NCBI RefSeq assembly: GCF_022647325.1
Contig: NZ_CP071405.1
Coordinates: forward strand, 2,542,001-2,606,000
Direction of reading: 5' to 3'
Source of the DNA: Pantoea deleyi
GTDB lineage: Bacteria > Pseudomonadota > Gammaproteobacteria > Enterobacterales > Enterobacteriaceae
DNA: 64,000 nt
Below are positions 15,953 to 25,773 of the stretch, one piece after another. The notes under the pieces are model-generated. The model saw only the letters and a program-made list of their open reading frames with translations. It was not told the DNA's origin and did not search any database. Each line of letters begins with the position of its first letter. The stretch's first letter is position 1. The translations under genes were made by a program, and so were the position numbers.

Positions 15953-17347
15953 ATGGTTGATCAATCTAAAGAAACCACGCGCGCACTAGAGGCGCCCGAC
16001 AAGCTCCAGCGTAATCTGCATAATCGCCACATCCAGCTCATCGCCATTGGGGGTGCGATCGGCACCGGCCTGTTTATGGGCTCGGGGAAGACGATCAGCC
16101 TGGCCGGCCCCTCGATCATCTTCGTTTATATGATCATCGGTTTTATGCTGTTCTTCGTGATGCGCGCCATGGGAGAGCTGCTGCTCTCCAACCTCGAATA
16201 CAAATCCTTCAGCGATTTTGCCGCTGACCTGCTCGGCCCGTGGGCCGGTTATTTTACGGGCTGGACCTACTGGTTCTGCTGGGTCGTGACCGGGATTGCC
16301 GACGTGGTCGCGATCAGCGCCTATTTCCAGCTCTGGTTCCCCGGATTTTCGATCTGGATGAGCGCCCTGCTCTGCGTCGTGGTGTTCCTGGCGCTGAACA
16401 TTGCCACTGTCAGACTCTTTGGTGAAATGGAGTTCTGGTTCGCGATCATTAAAATCGTCGCCATTGTGGCGCTGATTGTGACCGGCGTCGTGCTGGTCTG
16501 GCTTCACTACCCTTCGCCTGGCGGCGGTACGGCGGCACTGAGCAATATCTGGGAGCACGGCGGTCTGTTCCCGAAAGGCATCAGCGGCTTCTTTGCCGGA
16601 TTCCAGATTGCGGTGTTTGCGTTTGTCGGTATTGAACTGGTGGGTACGGCTGCGGCAGAGACGCACGATCCGCATAAAGTCTTACCGCGTGCGATCAATG
16701 CGATTCCGCTGCGCGTCATTATGTTCTACGTGCTGGCGCTGATGGTCATTATGGCGGTGACGCCGTGGACCCAGGTGATGGCCGACCGCAGTCCGTTTGT
16801 GGAGATGTTCGTCCTGATTGGCCTGCCTGCGGCGGCGAGTATTGTTAACTTTGTGGTGCTGACCTCGGCGGCCTCTTCCGCCAACAGCGGCATCTTCTCC
16901 ACCAGCCGTATGCTTTATGGTCTGTCACAGCAGGGTGTGGCGAGCCGCGCCTTTGGCCGGCTTTCGGCGCGTTCGGTGCCCACGACCGGCCTCTTCTTCT
17001 CCTGCCTCTGCCTGCTGGTGGGCGTGGCGCTGATCTACCTGATCCCGGATGTGATGAAGGTCTTTACCCTGGTGACGACCGTGTCGGCCATTCTGTTTAT
17101 GTTCGTCTGGACCATCATCCTCTGCAGCTACCTGGCCTACCGGAAGAAGCATCCGCAGCGCCACGCGAAGTCGGCGTTTAAGATGCCGCTGGGCAAATTC
17201 ATGTGCTGGGTCTGCATGGCCTTCTTCGCCTTTGTACTGGTGCTGCTGACGCTGCAGGATGACACGCGTCAGGCGCTGATGGTGACGCCGCTCTGGTTTG
17301 CCCTGCTGGGTGCAGGCTGGATGCTGCGCCGTCGTCGCAGCCGCTGA
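15953..17347 (+). CDS. cycA: D-serine/D-alanine/glycine:proton symporter
   Basis: Inner-membrane amino-acid permease (APC family) taking up glycine, D-alanine and D-serine, and the route for D-cycloserine. The 464 residues match E. coli CycA across the whole length: the N-terminal stretch NLHNRHIQLIAIGGAIGTGLFMGSGKTISLAGPSIIFVYMI is nearly identical, as is the segment around SGFFAGFQIAVFAFVGIELVGTAAAETHDP. Twelve membrane segments are visible. Monocistronic, ending in a strong terminator. Confidence 0.93.
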   Translation: MVDQSKETTRALEAPDKLQRNLHNRHIQLIAIGGAIGTGLFMGSGKTISLAGPSIIFVYMIIGFMLFFVMRAMGELLLSNLEYKSFSDFAADLLGPWAGYFTGWTYWFCWVVTGIADVVAISAYFQLWFPGFSIWMSALLCVVVFLALNIATVRLFGEMEFWFAIIKIVAIVALIVTGVVLVWLHYPSPGGGTAALSNIWEHGGLFPKGISGFFAGFQIAVFAFVGIELVGTAAAETHDPHKVLPRAINAIPLRVIMFYVLALMVIMAVTPWTQVMADRSPFVEMFVLIGLPAAASIVNFVVLTSAASSANSGIFSTSRMLYGLSQQGVASRAFGRLSARSVPTTGLFFSCLCLLVGVALIYLIPDVMKVFTLVTTVSAILFMFVWTIILCSYLAYRKKHPQRHAKSAFKMPLGKFMCWVCMAFFAFVLVLLTLQDDTRQALMVTPLWFALLGAGWMLRRRRSR

Positions 17348-17367
17348 GACGCAGTACGCTGAAATCC

Positions 17368-17395
17368 GCCCGGTCATCTGACCGGGCTTTTTTTT
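17368..17395 (+). terminator. cycA terminator
   Basis: An 8-bp stem GCCCGGTC/GACCGGGC with a 4-base loop and eight T residues, 20 bases after the cycA stop. The T-run touches the stop codon of the convergent gene. Confidence 0.9.
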
Positions 17396-18368
17396 ACAGC
17401 CGTTCAGCCAGCGCTGAGAAAAGGGCGGAGAATTCCGGACGCTGATACGGCAGACGCTGCGGGCGCGGATCGGGCTGCTCAGGCGTGCCAAGTCCGAAGG
17501 TAAAGGTATAGGCCTCCCCTTCCCCCATGCGCAGATCGGCAATGGTCGTCTGTCCACCCTGCTCACGCAGTGCATAAAAGCCGTGGCTGAACCAGGCAAC
17601 GCGTTCTGCGTACCCGTTGCCCCGGAAACGGTCGAACAGTTCGGGGTGCCGCGGATACCACGTCACCTGCAGCGGGCGGGACGGCGATAACAGCGACCAG
17701 TAGGCTTCGCCATAGCGGTCGGGTGTCAGCACGACGCTGCGCCAGACCAGGGTGTTAAAGGGCGTGGGCGTGACCAGTACCCTGTCCGCCGGGATCCCCT
17801 GCTGCACCAGCGAATCGTGGATCTGCCCGCCTGCAACCCCCTGAATCACCCCACTCCACGCCAGATAGAGAGTGCTCAGCGCGAGTCCGACCCGGTTGGC
17901 GCGCAGCCCCCTGTCACTGCGCCGCCAGAGCGCCACACCCAGGCCGGCCAGCAGCGGCAGCGTATAGAGTGGATCGACGATATAGATACTGCCGACCGCA
18001 TAGGGGTAATCGGTCAGGGGAAGACCCAACTGGGTGCCATAGACCGTCATCAGATCCAGCAGCGGATGCGTAATCAGCGCCAGCCAGATGGCGGGCCACC
18101 ACTGCGGCCATCGTACCCCGCGACGAAACAGCCCCGCCACCAGCCAGGCGAGCACGGGTGAGACGAGCGTAAGCCAGAGCAGCGCATGGCTGTCGGTGCG
18201 ATGCAGGGTCATATTGCGAATCGCGTCACCGTGATCGAGAAAAACATCCAGATCCGGCAGGGTGCCGCAGATCCCGCCCACCAGCGCGGCCTGCCAGACC
18301 GGCACCCGACGCCCCATCACCGCGACGCTGACCGCGGAACCCAGTACAAACTGCGACACAGAATCCAT
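17394..18368 (-). CDS. YdjM-like membrane-bound metal-dependent hydrolase
   Basis: A 324-residue protein of the YdjM/LexA-binding inner-membrane hydrolase family. The N-terminal half has several hydrophobic segments with the family's metal-site motifs: CGTLPDLDVFLDHGD (about 34-48), HRTDSHALLW (about 56-65) and ITHPLLDLMTVYG (about 100-112). The C-terminal 120 residues are soluble. The start follows GGGGGGAGA. Such proteins are upregulated in stress in some species, but no biochemical function is established. Convergent with cycA. Confidence 0.78.
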   Translation of the reverse strand: MDSVSQFVLGSAVSVAVMGRRVPVWQAALVGGICGTLPDLDVFLDHGDAIRNMTLHRTDSHALLWLTLVSPVLAWLVAGLFRRGVRWPQWWPAIWLALITHPLLDLMTVYGTQLGLPLTDYPYAVGSIYIVDPLYTLPLLAGLGVALWRRSDRGLRANRVGLALSTLYLAWSGVIQGVAGGQIHDSLVQQGIPADRVLVTPTPFNTLVWRSVVLTPDRYGEAYWSLLSPSRPLQVTWYPRHPELFDRFRGNGYAERVAWFSHGFYALREQGGQTTIADLRMGEGEAYTFTFGLGTPEQPDPRPQRLPYQRPEFSALFSALAERL

Positions 18369-18408
18369 GACTCTCCCCCCGTTACCCTGTCGGCGAACGC
18401 CCCCTGTT

Positions 18409-19044
18409 TCAGCGCACGCGAATACCTTCGATGATCATGCGCTGCACATTCTCAACCGTCTGATCGAAAAACGCCGGATCGCTGAGCGTCTGGCCGGTCA
18501 CCGCCTCCACCTGTGTGGCAAAATCGGCGTAGTGCTGCGTGGTAGCCCACAGCATAAAGATCAGATGCTGCGGCTGAACGCCGGCCAGACGCCCTTCCGC
18601 TATCCAGCGTTCGATAATCGCCGCCTTGTCATCCACCAGTTGCTTGAGATCGCCGGCCAGCTCCCCTTTCAGCAGTGGCGCGCCCTGCAGCATCTCCAGG
18701 CAGAACAGCCGTGACGCCTGCGGATGGTCGCGCGAGACCTCCAGCTTCAGCCGGATATAATGCCGGATGGCCATCAGCGGATCCTGGTCGTGGGTCAGCG
18801 CGCGCAGCGGAGCCAGCCAGACATCCAGAATCTCCTTCAGCACCGCCACATAGAGCGCTTCCTTAGAGGGAAAATAGTAGAGCAGATTGGTCTTGGAGAC
18901 GTCGGCCAGCTCGGCCACCTTGTCGAGACTGGTGCCGTGAATGCCAAACTGTGAGAAGAAGGTCAGTGCCGCTTCCAGTATGGCGGCCCGCTTCGCCGCG
19001 ACGGCACGCGAACGACGCGTTGGCTTTTTTTCATCGGTTTTCAC
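18409..19044 (-). CDS. rutR: TetR-family regulator RutR
   Basis: Pyrimidine-sensing repressor that binds uracil and controls the divergent rut operon (and pyrimidine/purine genes in E. coli). The 211 residues show the TetR HTH (ILEAALTFFSQFGIHGTSLDKVAELADVSKTNLLYYFPSKEALY, about 22-65) and a ligand domain with FCLEMLQGAPLL and WATTQHYADFATQVEAVTG as in E. coli RutR. Start is GTG. A RutR-box-like sequence lies in the divergent control region 114 bases upstream. Confidence 0.93.
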   Translation of the reverse strand: MKTDEKKPTRRSRAVAAKRAAILEAALTFFSQFGIHGTSLDKVAELADVSKTNLLYYFPSKEALYVAVLKEILDVWLAPLRALTHDQDPLMAIRHYIRLKLEVSRDHPQASRLFCLEMLQGAPLLKGELAGDLKQLVDDKAAIIERWIAEGRLAGVQPQHLIFMLWATTQHYADFATQVEAVTGQTLSDPAFFDQTVENVQRMIIEGIRVR

Positions 19045-19157
19045 AGGTTTACCTCATCCATCTGGTGTCAGCGCATCATAGCAAAGGCCGGGAGGTGTGC
19101 CTAACGGCCCGCCTGCACCTTTTTTGCTCAGCCTGCATGCAAAACGTGCAGCGATTT

Positions 19158-19173
19158 TTGACCAAACGGTCTG
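19158..19173. promoter_or_regulatory. RutR operator
   Basis: TTGACCA-AA-CGGTCTG: the left half is a perfect match to the RutR consensus TTGACCANNTGGTCAA, the right half matches at four of seven positions. It lies between rutR and rutA. Confidence 0.65.
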
Positions 19174-19246
19174 AAATGGACCCGACAGTCCACTTACCTC
19201 TTTCGGGTTAATTTTAACTCATTGTTATTTATCACAATAAAAAATG

Positions 19247-19262
19247 TGGCACACAGTTTGCA
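19247..19262 (+). promoter_or_regulatory. sigma-54 promoter of rut operon
   Basis: TGGCAC-ACAGT-TTGCA matches the sigma-54 consensus (GG at -24, GC at -12, correct spacing), giving a start near 19273 and a leader of about 78 bases before rutA. This fits the known NtrC control of rut under nitrogen limitation. Possible NtrC half-sites (TGCACC, GTGCA) lie upstream at about 19110-19150 but are not convincing. Confidence 0.85.
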
Positions 19263-19350
19263 AAATTGTGACTGAGCGCAGCCCACAGGGAAGTCGCAGG
19301 ATGCAGTGCCGCGCGTGAAACACCTTTCCCCCATCGCAACGAGGTTTCAC

Positions 19351-20442
19351 ATGAAGATAGGCGTCTTTATTCCGATTGGTAACAATGGCTGGCTGATTTC
19401 ATCCAACGCACCGCAGTACATGCCGACCTTTGAACTGAACAAGGCGATCGTGCTGAAAGCAGAGCATTACCATTTCGACTTTGCGCTCTCGATGATCAAA
19501 CTGCGCGGCTTCGGCGGAAAAACCGAATTCTGGGATCACAATCTGGAGTCCTTTACCCTGATGGCTGGCCTGGCCGCCGTCACCTCCCGCATTGAGATTT
19601 ACGCCACCGCCGCCACCCTGACGCTGCCTCCGGCGATCGTGGCGCGCATGGCCTCCACCATCGACTCTATTTCGGGCGGGCGTTTCGGCGTCAATCTGGT
19701 GACCGGCTGGCAGAAGCCGGAATATGAGCAGATGGGGATGTGGCCCGGCGATGAGTATTTCAGCAGCCGCTACGCCTATCTCACCGAATATGTCACCGTG
19801 CTGCGCGACCTGTGGGGCACCGGCCGCTCAGACTTTAAGGGTGAATTCTTCACCATGAATGACTGCCGCGTCAGTCCGCAGCCGCAGCGCCCGATGAAGG
19901 TGATCTGCGCCGGACAGAGCGATGCCGGGATGGCCTTCTCGGCGCAGCACGCAGACTACAACTTCTGCTTCGGCAAAGGCGTCAATACGCCAGCGGCCTT
20001 CAGCGCAACGTCGGTGCGCATGAAGCAGGCGGCGGAGAAAGCGGGCCGCGACGTGGGTTCTTACGTGCTGTTTATGATTATCGCGGCAGAAACCGACGAA
20101 GAGGCGCGGGCGAAGTGGGAACATTACAAAGCCGGTGCGGATGAAGAGGCGCTCTCGTGGCTCACCACCCAGAGCCAGCAGGACACCAAATCGGGCAGCG
20201 ATACCAACGTGCGCCAGATGGCGGATCCCGTTTCGGCCGTCAACATCAACATGGGCACCCTGGTCGGCTCCTATGCCAGCGTGGCGAAGATGCTGGATGA
20301 GGTGGCGCAGGTTGAAGGCACCCACGGCGTGCTGCTGACGTTTGACGATTTCCTGCAGGGGATCGAGAACTTTGGCCAGCATATTCAGCCGCTGATGGCC
20401 TGTCGCAGCGCCCTGCTGGACGCACAGCAGGAGGTGGCGTAA
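19351..20442 (+). CDS. rutA: pyrimidine monooxygenase RutA
   Basis: Flavin-dependent luciferase-family enzyme that opens the uracil ring between N3 and C4 using FMNH2 and O2, yielding ureidoacrylate peracid. The 363 residues from [17 protein letters not shown] align closely with E. coli RutA throughout ([63 protein letters not shown]). In-frame extension to 19306 lacks a ribosome site. The stop overlaps rutB by one base (TAATG). Confidence 0.96.
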   Translation: MKIGVFIPIGNNGWLISSNAPQYMPTFELNKAIVLKAEHYHFDFALSMIKLRGFGGKTEFWDHNLESFTLMAGLAAVTSRIEIYATAATLTLPPAIVARMASTIDSISGGRFGVNLVTGWQKPEYEQMGMWPGDEYFSSRYAYLTEYVTVLRDLWGTGRSDFKGEFFTMNDCRVSPQPQRPMKVICAGQSDAGMAFSAQHADYNFCFGKGVNTPAAFSATSVRMKQAAEKAGRDVGSYVLFMIIAAETDEEARAKWEHYKAGADEEALSWLTTQSQQDTKSGSDTNVRQMADPVSAVNINMGTLVGSYASVAKMLDEVAQVEGTHGVLLTFDDFLQGIENFGQHIQPLMACRSALLDAQQEVA

Positions 20443-21155
20443 TGAAAACCGTTTACTGCGCTCACATCCGGGATATTCCTCAGGTCGAACTGCCGGCGCG
20501 TCCCGAACCGATCGCCTTTCCCCCCGCGCAGTCGGCGCTGATTGTGGTGGATATGCAGAATGCCTACGCCACGGAAGGTGGCTATCTCGATCTGGCGGGC
20601 TTCGATGTTTCCGCTACAAAGCCGGTCATCGCGAAGATCCATCAGGCGGTGACGGCGGCCCGCGCGGCAGGCGTGCAGATTATCTGGTTCCAGAACGGCT
20701 GGGACAGTGATTATGTAGAGGCGGGCGACGCCGGTTCGCCCAACTTCCATAAATCCAACGCTCTGAAAACCATGCGTAAACGGCCCGAGCTGCAGGGTTC
20801 GCTGCTGTCGAAGGGGGGCTGGGATTATGCGCTGGTCGATGAGCTGGTGCCGCAGCCGGGTGACATCGTGCTGCCAAAATCGCGCTACAGCGGTTTCTAT
20901 AACACGCCGCTCGACAGTATGCTGCGCAGCCGCGGCATCCGGCATCTGATCTTTACCGGCATTGCCACCAACGTCTGCGTGGAGTCGACGCTGCGCGACG
21001 GCTTCTTCCTTGAATATTTCGGCGTGGTGCTGGAAGACGCCACGTATCAGGCTGGACCGCCCTCGGCTCAGCAGGCCGCCCTGTTCAACATCGAAACCTT
21101 TTTTGGCTGGGTGTCGGATGTCGAAACCTTCTGCGAAAGCCTGAATACCCGCTAA
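20442..21155 (+). CDS. rutB: ureidoacrylate amidohydrolase RutB
   Basis: Isochorismatase-like cysteine hydrolase that splits ureidoacrylate peracid to aminoacrylate peracid, CO2 and ammonia. The 237 residues contain the catalytic triad motifs [16 protein letters not shown] (Asp), [13 protein letters not shown] (Lys) and [16 protein letters not shown] (nucleophile Cys). Overlaps rutA by one base; rutC starts 20 bases after its stop. Confidence 0.95.
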   Translation: MKTVYCAHIRDIPQVELPARPEPIAFPPAQSALIVVDMQNAYATEGGYLDLAGFDVSATKPVIAKIHQAVTAARAAGVQIIWFQNGWDSDYVEAGDAGSPNFHKSNALKTMRKRPELQGSLLSKGGWDYALVDELVPQPGDIVLPKSRYSGFYNTPLDSMLRSRGIRHLIFTGIATNVCVESTLRDGFFLEYFGVVLEDATYQAGPPSAQQAALFNIETFFGWVSDVETFCESLNTR

Positions 21156-21175
21156 TTCAACCCGAGGATGACGCT

Positions 21176-21571
21176 ATGCCGAAAACGATTATTGTGCCGC
21201 CGGGCACCACAACCCCTATCGCGCCATTTGTGCCAGGCACCCTGGCGGATGGGGTGGTCTATGTCTCCGGCACCCTGCCGTTTGACGCGGAGAACAACGT
21301 GGTCCACGTCGGGGATGCCGCCGCGCAGACCCGCCATGTGCTGGAGACCATTAAAAAGGTCATCGAAACCGCGGGCGGCAGCCTGGCGGATGTAACCTTC
21401 AACTCAATCTTTATCACCGACTGGGCCAACTACGCGGCGGTCAATCAGGTCTACGCCGACTATTTTCCCGGCGACAAGCCCGCCCGCTTCTGTATTCAGT
21501 GCGGACTGGTTAAGCCGGATGCGCTGATTGAGATCGCCTCGGTGGCGCACATCGGCCGTACGGAGGTCTGA
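21176..21571 (+). CDS. rutC: aminoacrylate deaminase RutC (YjgF/RidA family)
   Basis: Small trimeric RidA-family protein that processes (peroxy)aminoacrylate in the Rut pathway. The 131 residues have the family pattern: [17 protein letters not shown] near the N-terminus, [23 protein letters not shown], and the active-site Arg and Glu near the end ([26 protein letters not shown]). Its TGA overlaps the ATG of rutD. Confidence 0.94.
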   Translation: MPKTIIVPPGTTTPIAPFVPGTLADGVVYVSGTLPFDAENNVVHVGDAAAQTRHVLETIKKVIETAGGSLADVTFNSIFITDWANYAAVNQVYADYFPGDKPARFCIQCGLVKPDALIEIASVAHIGRTEV

Positions 21572-22380
21572 TGCAACTGGATATTCTGGGTCTGCAGGAT
21601 CCCGATGCACCGACGCTGGTGCTCGCCTCCGGTCTGGGCGGCGTGGCGGGGTTCTGGCAGCCACAACTGGCAGCGCTGACTGCGCGCTATCGGGTGGTGC
21701 TCTATGACCAGCGCGGCACCGGGCGCAGCGCTGACCGTCTGCCCGAAGATTACAGCATGGCGATGATGGCGGCGGAATTGGCCGACGCGCTGGCGCAGCA
21801 GGGCATCCTGCGCTTCAGCCTGGTCGGTCATGCGCTGGGCGGGCTGATCGGGCTGCAGCTGGCGCTGGATTTCCCGACACGCATCGACCGGATCGTGGTC
21901 ATTAACGGCTGGCTGACGCTGCATCCCCATACCCGGCGCTGCTTTGAGACGCGGCAGGCGCTGCTGCTCAACAGCGGCGTGGCGGCCTTTGTCCGCGCGC
22001 AGCCGCTGTTTCTCTATCCTGCGGAGTGGATGGCGCAGCATCAGGCGCGGATGGCGCAGGAGGATCGCCATCACATCGCCCATTTTCAGGGCCAGGAGAA
22101 CCTGATGCGGCGGCTGCATGCGCTGATGCACGCCGACTTCCGCGCACAGGCAGAGGCCATTACCCAGCCGGTGCTGGTGATCGCCAGTCAGGACGATCTG
22201 CTGGTGCCGTGGAGCTGCTCGGCCGCGCTGGCCCGGGCGCTGCCCGCCGCCACCGAACAGAGCATGGCCTGGGGCGGACATGCCATGAGCGTCACCGACG
22301 CCGAAAACTTCAATGCCCTGCTGCTGCAGTGGCTGGATCAGACGGATGACGTGCAGCCGCTGCGGCGCGTCGCCGGATAA
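21571..22380 (+). CDS. rutD: putative aminoacrylate hydrolase RutD
   Basis: Alpha/beta-hydrolase of 269 residues acting after RutC to speed aminoacrylate hydrolysis to malonic semialdehyde and ammonia. Oxyanion-hole strand ASGLGGVAGFWQPQL and YDQRGTGRSADRLPEDYS are present; the nucleophile-elbow position reads GHALGG, with Ala instead of Ser, as in E. coli RutD from memory. Asp and His of the triad region are near 'VIASQDDLLVP' and 'WGGHAMSV'. Overlaps rutC by one base; 18 bases before rutF. Confidence 0.92.
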   Translation: MQLDILGLQDPDAPTLVLASGLGGVAGFWQPQLAALTARYRVVLYDQRGTGRSADRLPEDYSMAMMAAELADALAQQGILRFSLVGHALGGLIGLQLALDFPTRIDRIVVINGWLTLHPHTRRCFETRQALLLNSGVAAFVRAQPLFLYPAEWMAQHQARMAQEDRHHIAHFQGQENLMRRLHALMHADFRAQAEAITQPVLVIASQDDLLVPWSCSAALARALPAATEQSMAWGGHAMSVTDAENFNALLLQWLDQTDDVQPLRRVAG

Positions 22381-22398
22381 CCCGTTACGGAGAAGATT

Positions 22399-22914
22399 AT
22401 GAGCCTGGATACCCTTACCCCCGCCGTTGAGAAGCTGGCGTTCCGCAATGCGATGTCGCGGCTGGGTGCCGCGGTCAACATCATTACCACCGAAGGTCCG
22501 GCCGGACGCGCAGGGTTTACCGCCTCCGCCGTGTGCAGCGTGACGGACTCGCCGCCGACGCTGCTGGTCTGCCTGAATCGCGCCGCCTCGGTTTACCCGG
22601 TGTTCCGCGAAAATATGCAGCTCTGCGTCAACACGCTGGCGGCGGGTCACGAAGACCTCTCCAGCCTGTTCGGGGGGAAAACGCCGATGGCTGAGCGGTT
22701 CAGCGCCGCAGAGTGGTCAGCGGCCGTCACCGGCTCGCCGGTGCTGCGCGGCGCGGTCGCCTCTTTCGACTGCCGCATCACCCAGATTGTCAGCATCGGT
22801 ACGCATGACACGCTGTTCTGCGAAGTCGTCGACGTGGTTCACAGTGAGGAGAACCACGGACTGGCGTGGTTTGATCGGGGATACCATCCCCTGAAGCGGC
22901 AGGAAGCCCGTTAA
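22399..22914 (+). CDS. rutF: FMN reductase RutF
   Basis: Flavin reductase that supplies FMNH2 to RutA. The 171 residues show the flavin reductase domain: [50 protein letters not shown], and [11 protein letters not shown] near the end. It directly follows rutD, where E. coli has rutE; no nitroreductase-like gene is present here. A CGGAGAAG ribosome site precedes the ATG. Confidence 0.95.
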   Translation: MSLDTLTPAVEKLAFRNAMSRLGAAVNIITTEGPAGRAGFTASAVCSVTDSPPTLLVCLNRAASVYPVFRENMQLCVNTLAAGHEDLSSLFGGKTPMAERFSAAEWSAAVTGSPVLRGAVASFDCRITQIVSIGTHDTLFCEVVDVVHSEENHGLAWFDRGYHPLKRQEAR

Positions 22915-22960
22915 CGTTTTTTTCGCACCCACCGGCAGTCATGATGCTCTGGAGTAGACG

Positions 22961-24289
22961 ATGGCACAATCCTGGTTTCCACAATGGCAGAAGAAGTCGG
23001 CTTTAACTGAAAACGGTATTATCGCCCCGGATGAGACGCTGCCGCTGGGGCAGACGCTGGTGCTGGGGTTACAGCATGCGGTCGCGATGTTTGGTGCAAC
23101 GGTGCTGATGCCGCTGCTGATGGGGCTGGACCCGAATCTGGCGATTCTGGTTTCGGGTATAGGTACGCTGCTGTTCTTCTTTATTACCGGCGGCCGGGTG
23201 CCCAGCTATCTGGGATCGAGTGCGGCGTTTGTCGGTGTGGTGATTGCGGTCACCGGCTTCAGCGGCCAGGGGCTCAATCCCCATCTCAGCGTCGCGCTGG
23301 GCGGGGTGATCGCCTGCGGCCTGCTCTACATGCTGATCGGACTGGTGGTGATGAAGTCCGGCACGCGCTGGATCGAAAACCTGATGCCGCCGGTGGTGAC
23401 CGGCGCGGTGGTGATGGCGATCGGCCTGAATCTGGCGCCGATTGCGGTACACAACGTCTCCGCCTCGGCGTTTGACAGCTGGGTGGCGGTGATGACCGTG
23501 CTCTGCATCGGGCTGGTAGCGGTGTTTACCCGCGGGATGGTTCAGCGTCTGCTGATTCTGGTCGGGCTGATCCTGGCCTGGGCACTCTATGCGCTGCTGA
23601 CCAACGTTCTGGGGCTGGGCAAGCCGGTCGACTTTACCCTGCTCTCACAGGCCGCGTGGTTTGGTCTGCCGCACACCACCGCCCCGACCTTTGATCTGCA
23701 GGCGATCGTGCTGATCGCGCCGGTGGCGATCATTCTGGTGGCAGAAAACCTCGGCCACTTAAAAGCGGTAGCGGGCATGACCGGCCGGAATCTCGATCCC
23801 TATATGGGCCGCGCCTTTGCAGGCGACGGTCTGGCCACGATGCTCTCCGGTTCCGTCGGCGGCAGCGGCGTCACCACCTATGCCGAGAATATCGGCGTGA
23901 TGGCGGTGACCAAAGTCTACTCGACGCTGGCATTTGTCGCCGCCGCCATCATCGCCATTCTGGCCGGTTTCTCGCCGAAGTTTGGTGCGCTGATCCACAC
24001 CATTCCGGCACCGGTCATTGGCGGCGCCTCCATTGTGGTGTTCGGGCTGATTGCGGTGGCGGGTGCACGCATCTGGGTGCAGAACCATGTCGATCTGGGT
24101 CAGAACAGTAATCTGATTATGGTGGCGACGACGCTGGTGCTCGGCGCGGGCGACTTCGCGCTGAAAATCGGCTCTTTCACCCTGGGCGGCATCGGCACGG
24201 CCACCTTTGGCGCAATTATCCTCAACGCGCTGCTGCGCCGTCGCACCGCGCAGCAGCAGGATAAGCCGCTGGCGCGACAGCAGGGCTAG
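22961..24289 (+). CDS. rutG: uracil permease RutG (NCS2 family)
   Basis: Inner-membrane pyrimidine transporter of 442 residues with about 14 membrane segments and NCS2 signatures: GLQHAVAMFGATVLMPLLMGLDPNLAI, GSSAAFVGVV, VAENLGHLKAVAGMTGRNLDPYMGRAFAGDGLATMLSGSVGGSGVTTYAENIGVMAVTKVYS. It is the last gene of the operon and its stop codon abuts that of the convergent DMT gene; no clear terminator lies between. Confidence 0.95.
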   Translation: MAQSWFPQWQKKSALTENGIIAPDETLPLGQTLVLGLQHAVAMFGATVLMPLLMGLDPNLAILVSGIGTLLFFFITGGRVPSYLGSSAAFVGVVIAVTGFSGQGLNPHLSVALGGVIACGLLYMLIGLVVMKSGTRWIENLMPPVVTGAVVMAIGLNLAPIAVHNVSASAFDSWVAVMTVLCIGLVAVFTRGMVQRLLILVGLILAWALYALLTNVLGLGKPVDFTLLSQAAWFGLPHTTAPTFDLQAIVLIAPVAIILVAENLGHLKAVAGMTGRNLDPYMGRAFAGDGLATMLSGSVGGSGVTTYAENIGVMAVTKVYSTLAFVAAAIIAILAGFSPKFGALIHTIPAPVIGGASIVVFGLIAVAGARIWVQNHVDLGQNSNLIMVATTLVLGAGDFALKIGSFTLGGIGTATFGAIILNALLRRRTAQQQDKPLARQQG

Positions 24290-25204
24290 CTACTCCAGCG
24301 GTGTGGCCGCAGGCTGCACCGCTTTTTTCCGCTTCAGCCGCAGTTCGCTGACGATCACCCCGCAGACGATCAGCGCCCCGCCCAGCAACGCCAGCCCGGG
24401 CAGCCGCTCACCCGCTATACGTCCCACCACGCCCGCCCAGACCGGTTCCCCGGCATAGATCACCGTTGCGCGGGTCGGTGAAACGCTGCGCTGCGCCCAG
24501 TTCATGGTGACCTGAATCAGCGCGCTGGCGGCCCCCAGCCCCAGTGCGCTCAGCAGCAGCGGCGTGGAGAGTGCAGGCACCCCTTCCCCGTTGGGGATCA
24601 TCAGCCCAAAGGCGCACAGCGAAGCCACCGCCAGCTGGATCAGCGTCACACGGCGCACATCCACCTTACCGGCGTAGCGACTGATCAGGATGATCTCAGC
24701 GGCGATCGCCAGGGTACTGAGCAGCGTCGCCAGTTCGCCCGGGTTGAGGCTGATGCGCCCATCCTGCGGACCAGCCACCAGCAGCAGGCCGGTAAAAGCC
24801 AGCGCGATCCCCAGCCACGACATCAGGCCGGGCGGACGCCGCAGAAACAGCCACTGCAAAAGCGGCACCACCGGCACATAGAGCGCCGTAAGAAACGCGG
24901 ACTGACTGCTGGAGATGGTCTGCATTCCCCAGGTCTGCAGCCCATAGCCCCCGGCGATCGACAGGCCAATCAGCGCGCCCGCCTTCACCTCCAGCCAGGT
25001 GATGCCGGCCAGATAGCGCCGGAAAAAGAACGCCAGCAGCAGTGCGGCGGTCGCAAAACGGAGGCCGACAAAAAAGAACGGCCCCGAATGCTGCATCGCG
25101 CGATGCACCACCAGAAAGGTTCCGCCCCAGATCATCGTGATAAAAAGTAGCACCAGTTCCTGCCGCGTCAGGCGCAGGGTTAGCGCGCGGGATGTGTCCG
25201 ACAT
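24290..25204 (-). CDS. EamA-family (DMT) metabolite exporter
   Basis: A 304-residue inner-membrane protein with ten hydrophobic segments and two EamA repeats: LLFITMIWGGTFLVVHRAMQHSGPFFFVGLRFATAALLLAFFF at the start of the first, and LSALGLGAASALIQVTMNWAQRSVSPTRATVIYAGEPVWAGVVG in the second. Homologs export amino acids or other metabolites; the substrate is unknown. It converges on rutG with zero bases between stop codons. Ribosome site AGGTGA. Confidence 0.85.
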   Translation of the reverse strand: MSDTSRALTLRLTRQELVLLFITMIWGGTFLVVHRAMQHSGPFFFVGLRFATAALLLAFFFRRYLAGITWLEVKAGALIGLSIAGGYGLQTWGMQTISSSQSAFLTALYVPVVPLLQWLFLRRPPGLMSWLGIALAFTGLLLVAGPQDGRISLNPGELATLLSTLAIAAEIILISRYAGKVDVRRVTLIQLAVASLCAFGLMIPNGEGVPALSTPLLLSALGLGAASALIQVTMNWAQRSVSPTRATVIYAGEPVWAGVVGRIAGERLPGLALLGGALIVCGVIVSELRLKRKKAVQPAATPLE

Positions 25205-25267
25205 AATTCACCTGATAGGGTATCCGGACAATATTGTGAGGAGAGCCAGGAGTAAAAGCAATGACGT

Positions 25268-25291
25268 TCACCGCCGGTCTCACCCGGCGGT
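25268..25291 (-). terminator. hairpin after KGG stress gene
   Basis: Stem CACCGCCGG/CCGGCGGTG with a short loop, ten bases beyond the stop of the KGG gene. T-run is weak, so terminator function is probable rather than certain. Confidence 0.5.
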
Positions 25292-25300
25292 GGATTGAGG

Positions 25301-25474
25301 TCAGGCGTCCGCTTTTTTAGGACTGCTGCGACCGCCTTTCTCCCCGGCACGCGCGGCGCGCTCCGGATCGTTTTTGAAATTGCCGCCGCTGTTTTTTCCG
25401 CCTTTGCGTCCGGCTTCTGCGGCCCGTTCACGGTTTTCGGCAAAGTTGCCTGAACCTCCACGATGTGTGGCCAT
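25301..25474 (-). CDS. KGG-motif general stress protein (YmdF/YciG family)
   Basis: A 57-residue basic protein with two Arg/Lys-Gly-Gly repeats, NRERAAEAGRKGGKN and DPERAARAGEKGGRS, starting MATHRGGSGNFAENRE. It is close to E. coli YmdF/YciG, small stress-induced, intrinsically disordered proteins, many under RpoS. Too short for a long-ORF scan but the frame is intact with an AGGAG site. Function in the cell is not established. Confidence 0.9.
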   Translation of the reverse strand: MATHRGGSGNFAENRERAAEAGRKGGKNSGGNFKNDPERAARAGEKGGRSSPKKADA

Positions 25475-25773
25475 GATCTGCTCCTGTCGCGTAGTGCGAT
25501 AAATAGGAATACAACACAGAGGGCTGAAGCGCCGATCACAGGCTCAACCCATGCTTAAAGAATAGCCAGTTTCTCCTTTCGCTCCGCTGACAGTCACATT
25601 TAGCAACAGACTAATCACCATAAATTTGATTAAACAGCGCACATTCTGCCGGGAAACAACCGATTAGCTGCTGAAATATTATCCGGCTACTCTGTCCCCG
25701 GGCCCGCCTTCCCCCCACATGGCAAAAGCTCTTCTATACTTTTTCTGCACGTTAAAACCACCTGGAGAGATCT

